Positions 1 to 6,671 are shown, counted from the first letter of the stretch. The stretch: 10,977 nt of DNA from Gammaproteobacteria bacterium (GCA_022822245.1 JAJECB010000511.1:1-10977); one strand, 5' to 3'. Notes: generated by a model not told the origin, from the sequence alone. Numbers and translations: made by a program.

Positions 1-2
1 TG

Positions 3-677
3 CCCCCCCGAACGCTCGTGATCGCCTGCGGGGCGCTCGCGCGCGAGATCACGGCCCTCATCCGGCGCGAGGGATGGGCCGCGATCGAGGTGCAGTGCCT
101 TCCCTCCGCCTGGCACAACCGTCCGGAACGCATTCCGGAGGGCGTGCGCAGGAAGATCCGGGCGGCGCGCACCCGCGATGACATCGACCGGATCTTCGTT
201 GCCTACGCGGACTGCGGCACGGGGGGCGCCCTCGACGCGGTGCTCGAGGAGGAAGGCGCGGAGCGCATCCCGGGCGCCCACTGCTACGAGTTCTTCGCCG
301 GCGGCCGGCCGTTCGCGGCCCTGCACGAGGCGGAGCCGGGCACCCTCTACCTCACCGACTACCTCGCGCGGAACTTCGACCGGCTGATCCTCGAAGGGCT
401 CGGCATCGACCGGCACCCCGAGCTCGAGGCGATGTACTTCGGGAACTACCGGCGGCTGGTGCACCTCGCCCAGACCCGCGACGGCACGCTACGCGCGGCG
501 GCTTGCGCCGCGGCGGAGCGCCTGGGGCTCGAGTTCGAGCACCGCTTCACCGGATACGGCGACCTCGAGCCCTTCCTCGTGCGAGCCGGGGCCAGCGCCG
601 GACCCGAGGGCGGGGACTCGGGACGGGCCGGGACGGGTCCCCGGGGCTCCGGCCGGGCGGGTCCCCCGGCCGCTTGA
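3..677 (+). CDS. DUF1638 family protein, 5' partial
   Basis: This is a DUF1638 protein, of unknown biochemical function. The family is repeatedly found beside corrinoid-dependent methyltransferase genes. Family-like features visible are an N-terminal VIACGALAREI strand, a QCLPSAWHNRPERIP segment, an ADCGTGG motif followed by a GAHCYEFFAGG motif, and a YLTDYLARNFDRL stretch. The conserved Cys/His residues could bind a metal or cofactor, but that is inference. The frame stays open to the window edge. The first possible start, GTG at 18, falls inside the conserved first strand (residues PPRTLV precede IACG), so I think the true start lies upstream. The last 30 or so residues are a Gly/Ala/Pro/Arg-rich tail encoded by repetitive GC-rich DNA and are probably not part of the fold. 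The stop TGA overlaps the TTG start of the next gene. Family assignment is confident; the function is not known. Confidence 0.85.
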   Translation, partial: PPRTLVIACGALAREITALIRREGWAAIEVQCLPSAWHNRPERIPEGVRRKIRAARTRDDIDRIFVAYADCGTGGALDAVLEEEGAERIPGAHCYEFFAGGRPFAALHEAEPGTLYLTDYLARNFDRLILEGLGIDRHPELEAMYFGNYRRLVHLAQTRDGTLRAAACAAAERLGLEFEHRFTGYGDLEPFLVRAGASAGPEGGDSGRAGTGPRGSGRAGPPAA

Positions 678-988
678 AACCTTCGCTCACCGTCGTCTAC
701 TGGCGGGACATCCCCGCCCAGGTCGTCGCCCGGACGGAAGGAGGGCGGCGGGGCGCCGCCCGCCGGGCGCTCTCCGCGCGCTTCCAGGAAGCGATCGACC
801 GGGCCGCGATGCGGGCCGGGCTCGCCGGCTCCGACGACTACCTCGGGCAGTGGCGCCGCGGCGAACCGATACCGGCCGGCCGCGACCCGGAGGCGGAGGC
901 GGACGCGCTCGCGTGCCGCCTCGAAACCGAATTCACGGACGAGGTGCTGGACGCCCTGGTCGCGGCGGGCGGCCGGGCAGACTTCTAG
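674..988 (+). CDS. Small 'virulence factor' domain protein (104 aa)
   Basis: This small protein matches the conserved domain annotated as 'virulence factor', recognisable from VVYWRDIPAQVVAR (residues 7-20), the helix ARFQEAIDRAAMRAGL (35-50) and YLGQWRRGE (56-64). No enzymatic motif is visible. In spite of the family name, its usual neighbours are DUF1638, pterin-binding methyltransferase and RACo genes, so a role in corrinoid methyl transfer is more likely than virulence (inference). I chose the TTG start at 674 because the conserved domain begins five codons later and because TTGA overlaps the upstream stop, a typical coupled arrangement. An ATG at 503 in the same frame would add 57 Arg/Gly-rich residues that merely shadow the DUF1638 gene. 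The ribosome site is weak (GGGCGGG about 12 bases upstream), consistent with translational coupling. It is cytoplasmic: no signal peptide or membrane segment is seen. Confidence 0.8.
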   Translation: MKPSLTVVYWRDIPAQVVARTEGGRRGAARRALSARFQEAIDRAAMRAGLAGSDDYLGQWRRGEPIPAGRDPEAEADALACRLETEFTDEVLDALVAAGGRADF

Positions 989-989
989 G

Positions 990-1016
990 CCTGGAAAAAT
1001 CAGAGATTTTTCCAGG
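990..1016. repeat. Perfect 12-bp hairpin inside the operon
   Basis: The arms CCTGGAAAAATC (990-1001) and GATTTTTCCAGG (1005-1016) are exact reverse complements around a 3-base AGA loop. The hairpin begins immediately after the stop codon at 986-988. It is strikingly AT-rich for this DNA. No free U-run follows the stem (TATTTAG does), so it is not a textbook rho-independent terminator, although the A5/T5 tracts within the stem could act as a weak bidirectional one. Alternatives are an mRNA-stabilising or processing hairpin that separates expression of the two halves of the operon, or a protein-binding palindrome. Confidence 0.7.
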
Positions 1017-1021
1017 TATTT

Positions 1022-1043
1022 AGCTCGCAACAGATTGCAAGCT
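1022..1043. repeat. Second hairpin upstream of the methyltransferase
   Basis: The arms AGCTCGCAA (1022-1030) and TTGCAAGCT (1035-1043) pair over nine positions with one C-A mismatch, around a CAGA loop. It lies five bases after the perfect palindrome and about 15 bases before the likely ribosome site (CAGGCAGGGA) of the gene starting at 1073. Together the two hairpins occupy most of the 84-base gap. They could form a structured leader that modulates translation or mark an attenuated junction. No known riboswitch consensus, including the cobalamin box, is recognisable here. Confidence 0.4.
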
Positions 1044-1072
1044 CTTTCAGGTTCAGGCAGGGAACCACGCCG

Positions 1073-1984
1073 ATGACCGAGACCGTCATCTCCTCGGCCA
1101 CGAGGGAAGTCACCATCGGGTTCGACCGTCCCTTCGCGGTGATCGGAGAGCGCATCAACCCGACCGGCCGCAAGCGGCTCGCGGAGGAGATGGCGGCGGG
1201 CGACTACCGCCGGGTGGAGGCGGACGCGGTGGCCCAGGTGCAGGCGGGCGCCCAGCTCCTCGACGTGAACGCCGGGGTCCCGCTCGCGGACGAGCCCCGG
1301 ATCCTTCGCGAATGCGTGAAGCTCGTCCAATCGCTGACCGACGTGCCGCTTTCCATCGACAGCTCCATCGTCGCCGCCCTCGAGGCGGGACTCGCCGCGT
1401 ACGAGGGCAAGGCGCTCGTCAACTCGGTGACCGGCGAGGAGGAGCGCCTCGAGTCGGTGCTTCCCCTCGTCGCCCGGCACGGGGCGGCGGTCGTCGCCAT
1501 CTCGAACGACGAGACCGGGATCTCCGAGGACCCGGACGTGCGCTTCGAGGTCGCCCGCCGGATCGTGGAGCGGGCCGAGGACCACGGGATCCCCCGACGC
1601 GACGTGGTGGTGGATCCCCTCGTCATGCCGATCGGGGCGATCGGCGCGGCGGGCCGGACGACCTTTCGCCTCATCCGGCGCCTGCGCGAAGAGCTCAAGG
1701 TCAACACCACCTGCGGGGCGTCCAACATCTCCTTCGGGCTCCCCGCCCGCCCCGCCCTCAACGCCGCGTTCCTCGCGATGGCGATGGCGAGCGGCCTCAC
1801 CTCGGCGATCACCAACCCCCTGGAGGCCGAGATCATGTCCGCCCTCGGGGCGGCCGACGTCATGATGGGTCACGACCGCAACTGCCGGGCGTGGATCGCT
1901 CGCCATTCGGGCGCGGGCGCGGGCGGAAATGCGGTGGCGGAGGCGCGGGCGCGGCGCCGCCAGGGCCGCCGGCGCGGTGGCTGA
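1073..1984 (+). CDS. Methyltetrahydrofolate:corrinoid methyltransferase (pterin-binding)
   Basis: This 303-residue protein has the dihydropteroate-synthase-like TIM-barrel fold of AcsE, MtgA and the folate domain of MetH. It should move a methyl group between a methyl-Co(III) corrinoid protein and tetrahydrofolate; in a demethylation pathway that would feed methyl-THF into one-carbon metabolism. Pterin-site motifs are in order: GERINPTGRK (25-34), DVNAGVP (64-70), LSIDSS (93-98), VNSVTGEE (116-123), DPLVMP (181-186) and CGASNISFGLP (214-224), where Asn218 matches the conserved pterin-contacting Asn. Dihydropteroate synthase itself is unlikely because of the GASNISFG signature and the RACo neighbour. 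The ATG has an AGGGA ribosome site about nine bases upstream. The last 25 or so residues are Arg/Gly-rich. The stop overlaps the next gene's likely start by eight bases. The methyl donor substrate cannot be read from this gene. Confidence 0.88.
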   Translation: MTETVISSATREVTIGFDRPFAVIGERINPTGRKRLAEEMAAGDYRRVEADAVAQVQAGAQLLDVNAGVPLADEPRILRECVKLVQSLTDVPLSIDSSIVAALEAGLAAYEGKALVNSVTGEEERLESVLPLVARHGAAVVAISNDETGISEDPDVRFEVARRIVERAEDHGIPRRDVVVDPLVMPIGAIGAAGRTTFRLIRRLREELKVNTTCGASNISFGLPARPALNAAFLAMAMASGLTSAITNPLEAEIMSALGAADVMMGHDRNCRAWIARHSGAGAGGNAVAEARARRRQGRRRGG

Positions 1985-4010
1985 CGACTCCCTCGTCGTC
2001 TTCACCCCCTCCGGGCGCCGGGGCCGCTTCCCGTCCGGAACGCCGCTCCTCGCCGCCGCCCGCCGCCTCGGGGTCGACCTCGATTCGGTGTGCGGGGGGC
2101 GCGGCATCTGCACCCGCTGCCAGATCCGGGTGAGCGAAGGCGAGTTTGCCAAGCACGGCATCGTCTCCGCGCCGGACCACCTGACGGAGCCGACCGACCG
2201 TGAGCAACGCCAGCGCAGGACCGGCCGGCTGAAGGAGGGCCACCGCCTCTCCTGCCAGGCCTGCGTCGCGGGAGACCTCGTGGCGGACGTGCCGGAGACG
2301 AGCCAGGTCCACCGCCAGATCGTCCGCAAGCGGGCCGACGCCCGCAACATCCGGATCGACCCGCTGGTGCGGCCGATGTACGTCGAGGTCCCGCCCCCCG
2401 ACCTCGCCCGGCCCGCCGCCCACCTCCGGCGCCTCAAGGAGAGCCTCCGGGAGGCGTTCGGGGTGCGGGTCACCGAGGCGGAGGTGCAGGCCCTGCGCAG
2501 GCTCCACCCGACCCTCGAGGCGGGCGGCTACCGGGCGACAGCGTTCGTCCGCGACCAGCGAAGGCTCGTCGACATCCGGCCCGGCTACCGCGACCGGGTC
2601 TACGGGCTCGCGGTGGACGTCGGGTCGACGACCCTCGCGGTCCACCTCTGCGACCTTCTCACCGGCGAGGTCGTCGCCTCCCTCGGCCGGATGAACCCCC
2701 AGATCCGGTTCGGGGAGGATCTCATGAGCCGCGTCTCCTTCGCGATGATGAACGAGGACGGGGCGGCGGAGATGACCGACGCGGTACGCGAGGCCCTCGA
2801 CGAGCTCGCCGCCGAGGCGGCGGCGGCGGCCGGGGTGGACCCCGCCGACGTGCTCGAGGTCGCCATAGCCGGGAACCCGGTGATGCACCACCTCCTCCTC
2901 GGGCTCGATCCCGCCCCGCTCGGGTTCGCGCCCTTCGCCCTCGCGACGGACGAAGGCACCGAGGTCGCGGCCGCCGACATCGGCCTCCGGCGCGGGGTCG
3001 GCGAGGCCGCGCGCGCCTACGTGCTGCCGTGCATCGCGGGCCACGTGGGGGCGGACGCGGCGGGGGTGGTCCTGAGCGAGATGCCCTACCGGAAGCGGGA
3101 GACCACCCTCATCGTCGACGTGGGCACGAACGCGGAGCTCGTGCTCGGGAACCGGGAGCGGCTGCTCGCCGCCTCGTCGCCGACCGGGCCGGCCTTCGAA
3201 GGGGCCCAGTTGAGCTGCGGGCAGCGGGCCGCGCCCGGGGTCATCGAGCGGGTCCGCATCGACCCGGTCACCCTGGAGCCGCGCTACCGGGTGATCGGGG
3301 ACGAGCGCTGGTCCGACGAGCCGGGGTTCGAACCCGCCCCGAGCGGGATCTGCGGCTCAGGGATCGTGGAGGCGATCGCCGAGCTCTTCCTCGCCGGCAT
3401 CGTGCACGGGGACGGCACCATCGACGGGGGGCTCGCCGAGCGGTCACCGCGCATCGTGCGGACCGGGCGCACGTACACGTACGTCATCCGGACCGGCGAA
3501 CCCGAGATCGCGATCACCCAGAACGACGTGCGCCAGATCCAGCTCGCCAAGGCGGCGCTCTACGCGGGGGCCCGCCTCCTCATGGACCGGATGGGGATCG
3601 ACACGGTGGACCGGGTCACCCTCGCGGGCGCGTTCGGGAGCCAGATCGACCCGAAGTACGCCCTCATCCTCGGCATGGTCCCCGACTGCGAGCCGGGGAG
3701 GGTCACGTCGGCGGGGAACGCGGCGGGCACCGGCGCGCGCATCGCGCTTCTCAACCGGCGGCTTCGCCGGGAGCTCGAGCGCGAGGTGCGGCGGATCGAG
3801 AAGGTCGAGACGGCGGTGGAGGCGCGGTTCCAGGAGCACTTCGTGGACGCGATGGCGATCCCCCACCGGAGCGCGCCCTACGAAAAGCTGCGCGCGGCGG
3901 TCGCCCTGCCCGCGGCGCCCCCGGCACCGGCCGCACCCGGGCGCCGCCGTCGCCGCCCCGCCGGCTCCCGGCAGGACCCGCCCGCCGGTCCGTTCTCCCG
4001 GACTTCGTAG
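1977..4010 (+). CDS. RACo-type corrinoid activation protein (ferredoxin + ASKHA ATPase)
   Basis: This is the reductive activator of corrinoid proteins: it uses ATP to drive reduction of inactive Co(II) to Co(I) after accidental oxidation. Residues 1-105 form a ferredoxin domain with the plant-type [2Fe-2S] pattern C-x5-C-x2-C (C39, C45, C48) plus C93. The rest is an ASKHA/DUF4445 ATPase region with phosphate loops VDVGSTTLAVHL (213-224) and DVGTNAEL (381-388), SGICGSGIVEAI (456-467) and LAGAFGSQIDPKY (549-561). The single 2Fe-2S cluster type resembles acetogen RACo rather than the 4Fe-4S RamA of methanogens. I prefer the GTG at 1977, giving 677 residues and an eight-base overlap with the methyltransferase stop. 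An ATG at 1929 would add only 16 Arg-rich residues that shadow the upstream gene. A Pro/Ala/Arg-rich tail of about 35 residues follows the conserved end. It presumably reactivates a corrinoid carrier encoded outside the window. Confidence 0.88.
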   Translation: MADDSLVVFTPSGRRGRFPSGTPLLAAARRLGVDLDSVCGGRGICTRCQIRVSEGEFAKHGIVSAPDHLTEPTDREQRQRRTGRLKEGHRLSCQACVAGDLVADVPETSQVHRQIVRKRADARNIRIDPLVRPMYVEVPPPDLARPAAHLRRLKESLREAFGVRVTEAEVQALRRLHPTLEAGGYRATAFVRDQRRLVDIRPGYRDRVYGLAVDVGSTTLAVHLCDLLTGEVVASLGRMNPQIRFGEDLMSRVSFAMMNEDGAAEMTDAVREALDELAAEAAAAAGVDPADVLEVAIAGNPVMHHLLLGLDPAPLGFAPFALATDEGTEVAAADIGLRRGVGEAARAYVLPCIAGHVGADAAGVVLSEMPYRKRETTLIVDVGTNAELVLGNRERLLAASSPTGPAFEGAQLSCGQRAAPGVIERVRIDPVTLEPRYRVIGDERWSDEPGFEPAPSGICGSGIVEAIAELFLAGIVHGDGTIDGGLAERSPRIVRTGRTYTYVIRTGEPEIAITQNDVRQIQLAKAALYAGARLLMDRMGIDTVDRVTLAGAFGSQIDPKYALILGMVPDCEPGRVTSAGNAAGTGARIALLNRRLRRELEREVRRIEKVETAVEARFQEHFVDAMAIPHRSAPYEKLRAAVALPAAPPAPAAPGRRRRRPAGSRQDPPAGPFSRTS

Positions 4011-4056
4011 GGAAGGAGCTGGCCGAGCACCGCACACGGACCGTCATCTCTCGATC

Positions 4057-4084
4057 TTGATCCGAGACCGTTCGTATGTAGAAT
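4057..4084 (+). promoter_or_regulatory. Sigma70-like promoter of hicAB
   Basis: TTGATC (4057-4062) and TAGAAT (4079-4084) are separated by 16 bases and lie 35 bases before the hicA start, in a locally AT-richer stretch. This is the best -35/-10 pair in the window. The 9-mer GACCGTTCG falls in the spacer (4066-4074) and recurs at 4352-4360 in the hicA-hicB gap, so it might be a HicB operator site. That last point is speculative. Confidence 0.6.
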
Positions 4085-4119
4085 GTGTGTAAGAAGAAGC
4101 CGCTTCGAGATGAACGGAC

Positions 4120-4311
4120 ATGGACAGCCGCGACGTCATCCGAAGGCTTCAAGAGGAAGGCTGGAAAAGGACCGGCGGCAAGGGCTCCCACCGGAAGTAC
4201 GGTCACCCCGATCGGGACACTCGCGTCACGTTGCAGCATCCGAGGAAAGACATTCCCATCGGGACGCTCCGAAACATCTTCCGGCAGGCAGGATGGAACT
4301 GGCCGCCTTGA
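4120..4311 (+). CDS. hicA: HicA toxin (mRNA interferase)
   Basis: HicA is a small ribosome-independent mRNA interferase with a dsRNA-binding-like fold, held inactive by HicB. The 63-residue length is typical. Diagnostic residues are visible: an N-terminal helix SRDVIRRLQEEGW (3-15), the catalytic-histidine motif GGKGSHRKY (19-27, His24), a basic strand, and a C-terminal PIGTLRNIFRQAGW helix. The ATG at 4120 has only a weak GAGA ribosome site, and no better start is available. hicB follows after 69 bases on the same strand, the usual toxin-first order of hicAB loci. Base composition is visibly less GC-rich than in the flanking genes, and the pair has its own promoter, so it looks acquired. All expected key residues are present, so the toxin is probably functional. 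Confidence 0.92.
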   Translation: MDSRDVIRRLQEEGWKRTGGKGSHRKYGHPDRDTRVTLQHPRKDIPIGTLRNIFRQAGWNWPP

Positions 4312-4380
4312 GCCAGCCATGCCGCGAAACTTCGAGCCGTCCCTGCGTAGCGACCGTTCGACAAGCGAGGGCGCCGTTCA

Positions 4381-4776
4381 ATGCTGTACCCCGTCTGCGT
4401 TCACCGTGATTCGTCGGGTTCGCTCGGCGTTACCATTCCGGACTTTCCCGGCTGTTTCTCCGCCGCGGACGACTGGCGCGACCTGCCCCGCATGGTTCAG
4501 GAGGCCATCGAAGTGCACTGCGAGGGGGAGGACATGGACATCCCGGCCCCGAGCAGTCTGGATGAGCTGCGCGGCAATTCCGACTTCGTCGGCGGCGAGT
4601 GGGTGTTCATCGACGTGACCGTTGACGCGCTGGATACCCGCAAGGAGCGCATCAACCTGTCCGTTCCGGCATACGCGCTGCGAGAAATCGATGCCTACGT
4701 GCGGGCGAATGGCGGCAGCCGGAGCGGCTTCATGGTCACCGCGGCGCTCTCCGTCGCCCGCGGCGGGTCGCCCTGA
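4381..4776 (+). CDS. hicB: HicB antitoxin
   Basis: HicB binds and neutralises HicA and usually represses the operon. The N-terminal half is the partial RNase-H-like HicB domain, recognisable by the segment VTIPDFPGCFSAADDW (17-32) and the helix MVQEAIEVHCEGE (38-50). The C-terminal region, KERINLSVPAYALREIDAYV followed by GGSRSGFMVTAAL (88-123), looks like a ribbon-helix-helix DNA-binding domain, so it should bind an operator near the hicA promoter. The ATG is preceded by GAGG ten bases upstream. Length (131 residues) is ordinary for the family. No truncation or frameshift is apparent, so this is an intact pair with the toxin just upstream. It converges with the minus-strand aldolase gene 61 bases downstream. 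No clear terminator with a T-run is visible in that gap. Confidence 0.92.
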   Translation: MLYPVCVHRDSSGSLGVTIPDFPGCFSAADDWRDLPRMVQEAIEVHCEGEDMDIPAPSSLDELRGNSDFVGGEWVFIDVTVDALDTRKERINLSVPAYALREIDAYVRANGGSRSGFMVTAALSVARGGSP

Positions 4777-4837
4777 GCCGGGCCCTCCCGCTCTTCCCGA
4801 GCCGCTGCGAGGGTCCGCTGGCCCGCCGCGGAGCCCC

Positions 4838-5620
4838 TCACGCCTGGTAGTCGGTCTCCCCCTGGCGCTCGAGCTGGCGCTTGAGGGCGTCGAAGTGGTG
4901 CTCGGAGGCCGGCCGGCCGCCGTAGCGGGGGCCGCCCTTGAACCCGGCGATGGTCTCCTCGATGACCTCGTCGGAGAGGAGGCGGAGCGGCCGGCCGGTC
5001 CACATCGCGTAGAGCTGCACCTGGGCCGCCCGCTCGATGTAGTAGAGGCGATCGTAGGCTTCCGCCACCGTCCGCCCCACCGTCATCACCCCGTGGTTGG
5101 CCATGATGAGGATGGTCTTGTCGCCGAGCACCCCGACGAGGCGCTCCCCCTCCTTCGGGTCGAAGGCGGGGCCGGCGTAGTCCATGTCGTAGCCGGTCTG
5201 CATCATCATCCCGAGCTCGGTCTGGCCGATGGGGAGAATTCGCGGGTCCTCGAGCCGGGCGAGCGCGCTCGCGTACGGCATGTGGGTGTGCATCACGCAG
5301 GCCGCGTCCGGGACCAGCCGGTGGATGGGGGCGTGGATGCAGTAGCACGAGAGCTCCATCTCGCCTTCGCCCGCGTGGCGGGTCCCGTCGAAGCCGATCT
5401 CCATGAACGAGGAAGCGGTCACCTCCGACCAGTGCAGGCCGAACGGGATCTGGAGGTAGCGGTCCCCCTTGCCCGGCACGGTGAGGGTGAGGTGGTTGAA
5501 GATCCCCTCCTGGAAGCCGTGCATCACGGAGAGCCGGTGGGCCGCGGCGAGGTCGACGCGGGCCTGCCACTCGGCCTCGGTGTACCGGGTCTCGCGCTTC
5601 GGCAGGGTGGTTACCGCCAT
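4838..5620 (-). CDS. Class II aldolase/adducin family protein
   Basis: This 260-residue protein belongs to the class II aldolase/adducin family, whose enzymes are zinc-dependent aldolases, epimerases or decarboxylases acting on small hydroxy-carbonyl compounds. Zinc ligands are clear: HTH (His111, His113) and NHG (His176). FNHLTLTVPG (41-50), PFGLHWSEVTASS (59-71) and the IH-x2-IH pattern (95-100) place it in the adducin-like branch. The catalytic glutamate of L-fuculose-phosphate aldolase, expected four residues before the first of these histidines, aligns with a cysteine (Cys92) by eye, so the chemistry may differ from a true aldolase. I chose the ATG at 5620 because AAGGAG lies six bases upstream; a start at 5656 would add 12 charged residues and place that ribosome site inside the gene. 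The substrate is unknown. A -10-like motif shared with the ureohydrolase gene lies upstream. Confidence 0.85.
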   Translation of the reverse strand: MAVTTLPKRETRYTEAEWQARVDLAAAHRLSVMHGFQEGIFNHLTLTVPGKGDRYLQIPFGLHWSEVTASSFMEIGFDGTRHAGEGEMELSCYCIHAPIHRLVPDAACVMHTHMPYASALARLEDPRILPIGQTELGMMMQTGYDMDYAGPAFDPKEGERLVGVLGDKTILIMANHGVMTVGRTVAEAYDRLYYIERAAQVQLYAMWTGRPLRLLSDEVIEETIAGFKGGPRYGGRPASEHHFDALKRQLERQGETDYQA

Positions 5621-5688
5621 CTTTTTCTCCTTCCCCTTGTCGGGTTCGTCGTGCATCGCGCGCGGGGCAGACGGCCCGCGCGAGCGAA

Positions 5689-5703
5689 GGGGCGATTATG
5701 CGC
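5689..5703 (-). promoter_or_regulatory. Shared 15-base -10-like motif upstream of the aldolase
   Basis: On the minus strand this reads GCGCATAATCGCCCC. Its CATAAT core ends 74 bases before the aldolase start at 5620. The same 15 bases occur upstream of the plus-strand ureohydrolase at 8209-8223, in the same orientation relative to that gene. It fits a sigma70 -10 hexamer with a GC-rich discriminator, but no convincing -35 is seen at 16-18 bases. An activator-dependent promoter is possible. Confidence 0.45.
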
Positions 5704-5720
5704 CATCCAGGCGTCCTCGT

Positions 5721-5739
5721 CGCGCCGCTTCACGGCGCG
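5721..5739. repeat. GC hairpin between the usp stop and the aldolase promoter
   Basis: CGCGCCG (5721-5727) and CGGCGCG (5733-5739) form a 7-bp stem with a CTTCA loop, within 30-50 bases after the stop of the minus-strand stress-protein gene. There is no T-run on either side, so a rho-independent terminator cannot be claimed; it may simply protect the mRNA end. Confidence 0.3.
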
Positions 5740-5766
5740 GTGCGCACCCTCCGTCCGTCCGCCGCG

Positions 5767-6609
5767 TCAGTGCGAGATGAAGACGGGCACCGTCATGTGC
5801 TGCATCAGGCGCCGGGTGACCCCGCCGAGCCAGATCTCCCGCACCCGCGCGTGTCCGTACGCGCCCATGACGAGGAGGTCGATGCCCTCGTCCGCGATCC
5901 GGTTGAGAAGCATGTCGGCGATGGATATCTCCTTGGCGTTGAGGCGTTGCGCTTCCACCCGCACCCCGTGGCGGGCGAGATGCCGGGCAATGTCCGCGCC
6001 GGGAATGTCGCCGTGCCGGTCGGACCGGGCGCCCGTATCGGGATTGGCCGAGAGGGTCACCACCTGCTGCGCCGCCTGGAGCAGGGGCAGGGCGTCGGAG
6101 ACCGCCCGAGCCGCCTCCCGGCTCGCGTCCCACGCGATCATCACCCGTTCGCCGACGTTCGGATACGTGCCGACGTAGGGGACGACGAGAACCGGCCGTC
6201 CGCTCGCGAGGACCACGTGCTCGGCGAGGTCCTTGCTCGTCCCGAAGCCCGCGCTCTCGGGGTTGTCCTGGCCGATGACCGCGAGGTCCGCGTGCCGGCT
6301 GAAGAGGGACACCGCCTTCACCGGGTCGCCGTCCGCCGTGTACCACTCGTGGGGGACTCCGGCCTGCACGGCCTGCCGCTCGAACCCCTCGCGGACCCGT
6401 GTGCGGGCCTTCTCCTCCACCTCGCGCTGCTCGGCGAGAAATGAGGACGGAAGATTGTGGGTCGCATAGCGAGGGACGTGGACCTGCTCCCGCACCATCA
6501 GCCCGATCGCGTGGGCCTCGTGCCGCGCCGCGAGCCGGATGGCGATGCCCACCCGCTCCTCGCACTCCGGGGTGTCGTCCGCGACGACGAGAATGTCCTT
6601 GTATGCCAT
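5767..6609 (-). CDS. Tandem-domain universal stress protein (UspA family)
   Basis: Two Usp domains occupy one 280-residue chain. Domain 1 begins YKDILVVADDT (3-13) and ends GRPVLVVPY (137-145). Domain 2 begins ERVMIAWDASREAARAV (154-170) and ends MTVPVFISH at the C-terminus. The ATP-loop pattern G-x2-G-x9-G is present only in domain 2, in GAYGHARVREIWLGGVT (249-265), with Gly in place of the usual Ser/Thr after the last conserved Gly. Domain 1 has VIGQDN at that place and probably does not bind ATP canonically. Such proteins are cytoplasmic and linked to stress survival; the molecular role is usually unknown. GAGGAG nine bases upstream supports the ATG at 6609. The gene lies 109 bases after the aminotransferase stop and 146 bases before the aldolase start on the same strand, so co-transcription is possible but not shown. 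Confidence 0.92.
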   Translation of the reverse strand: MAYKDILVVADDTPECEERVGIAIRLAARHEAHAIGLMVREQVHVPRYATHNLPSSFLAEQREVEEKARTRVREGFERQAVQAGVPHEWYTADGDPVKAVSLFSRHADLAVIGQDNPESAGFGTSKDLAEHVVLASGRPVLVVPYVGTYPNVGERVMIAWDASREAARAVSDALPLLQAAQQVVTLSANPDTGARSDRHGDIPGADIARHLARHGVRVEAQRLNAKEISIADMLLNRIADEGIDLLVMGAYGHARVREIWLGGVTRRLMQHMTVPVFISH

Positions 6610-6671
6610 TGCCTCATTCTCCTCACTGCCGGATTGCGAGACGGTAGCCGTTTCCCCGCCGCGCGGCCACT

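Noticed and set aside
1017..1072. Possible cobalamin riboswitch before the corrinoid methyltransferase
   Set aside because: The gap is too short and no B12-box-like consensus was found; only simple hairpins are visible.
446..2473. Minus-strand open frame of 675 codons
   Set aside because: Antisense to the DUF1638, small-domain, methyltransferase and RACo genes. The translation is Arg/Gly/His-rich low complexity with no recognisable motif, as expected from third-position GC bias.
1860..3044. Minus-strand open frame of 394 codons
   Set aside because: Shadow of the RACo gene, which has clear ferredoxin and ASKHA motifs in the plus strand.
4777..4837. Bidirectional terminator between convergent hicB and aldolase genes
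   Set aside because: No convincing stem followed by a T-run on either strand; only short GC self-complementarity such as GGGCCC.
4622..6178. Plus-strand open frame of 518 codons
   Set aside because: Antisense to the class II aldolase and stress-protein genes and overlapping hicB in another frame. No family features; both sense genes have good ribosome sites and motifs.
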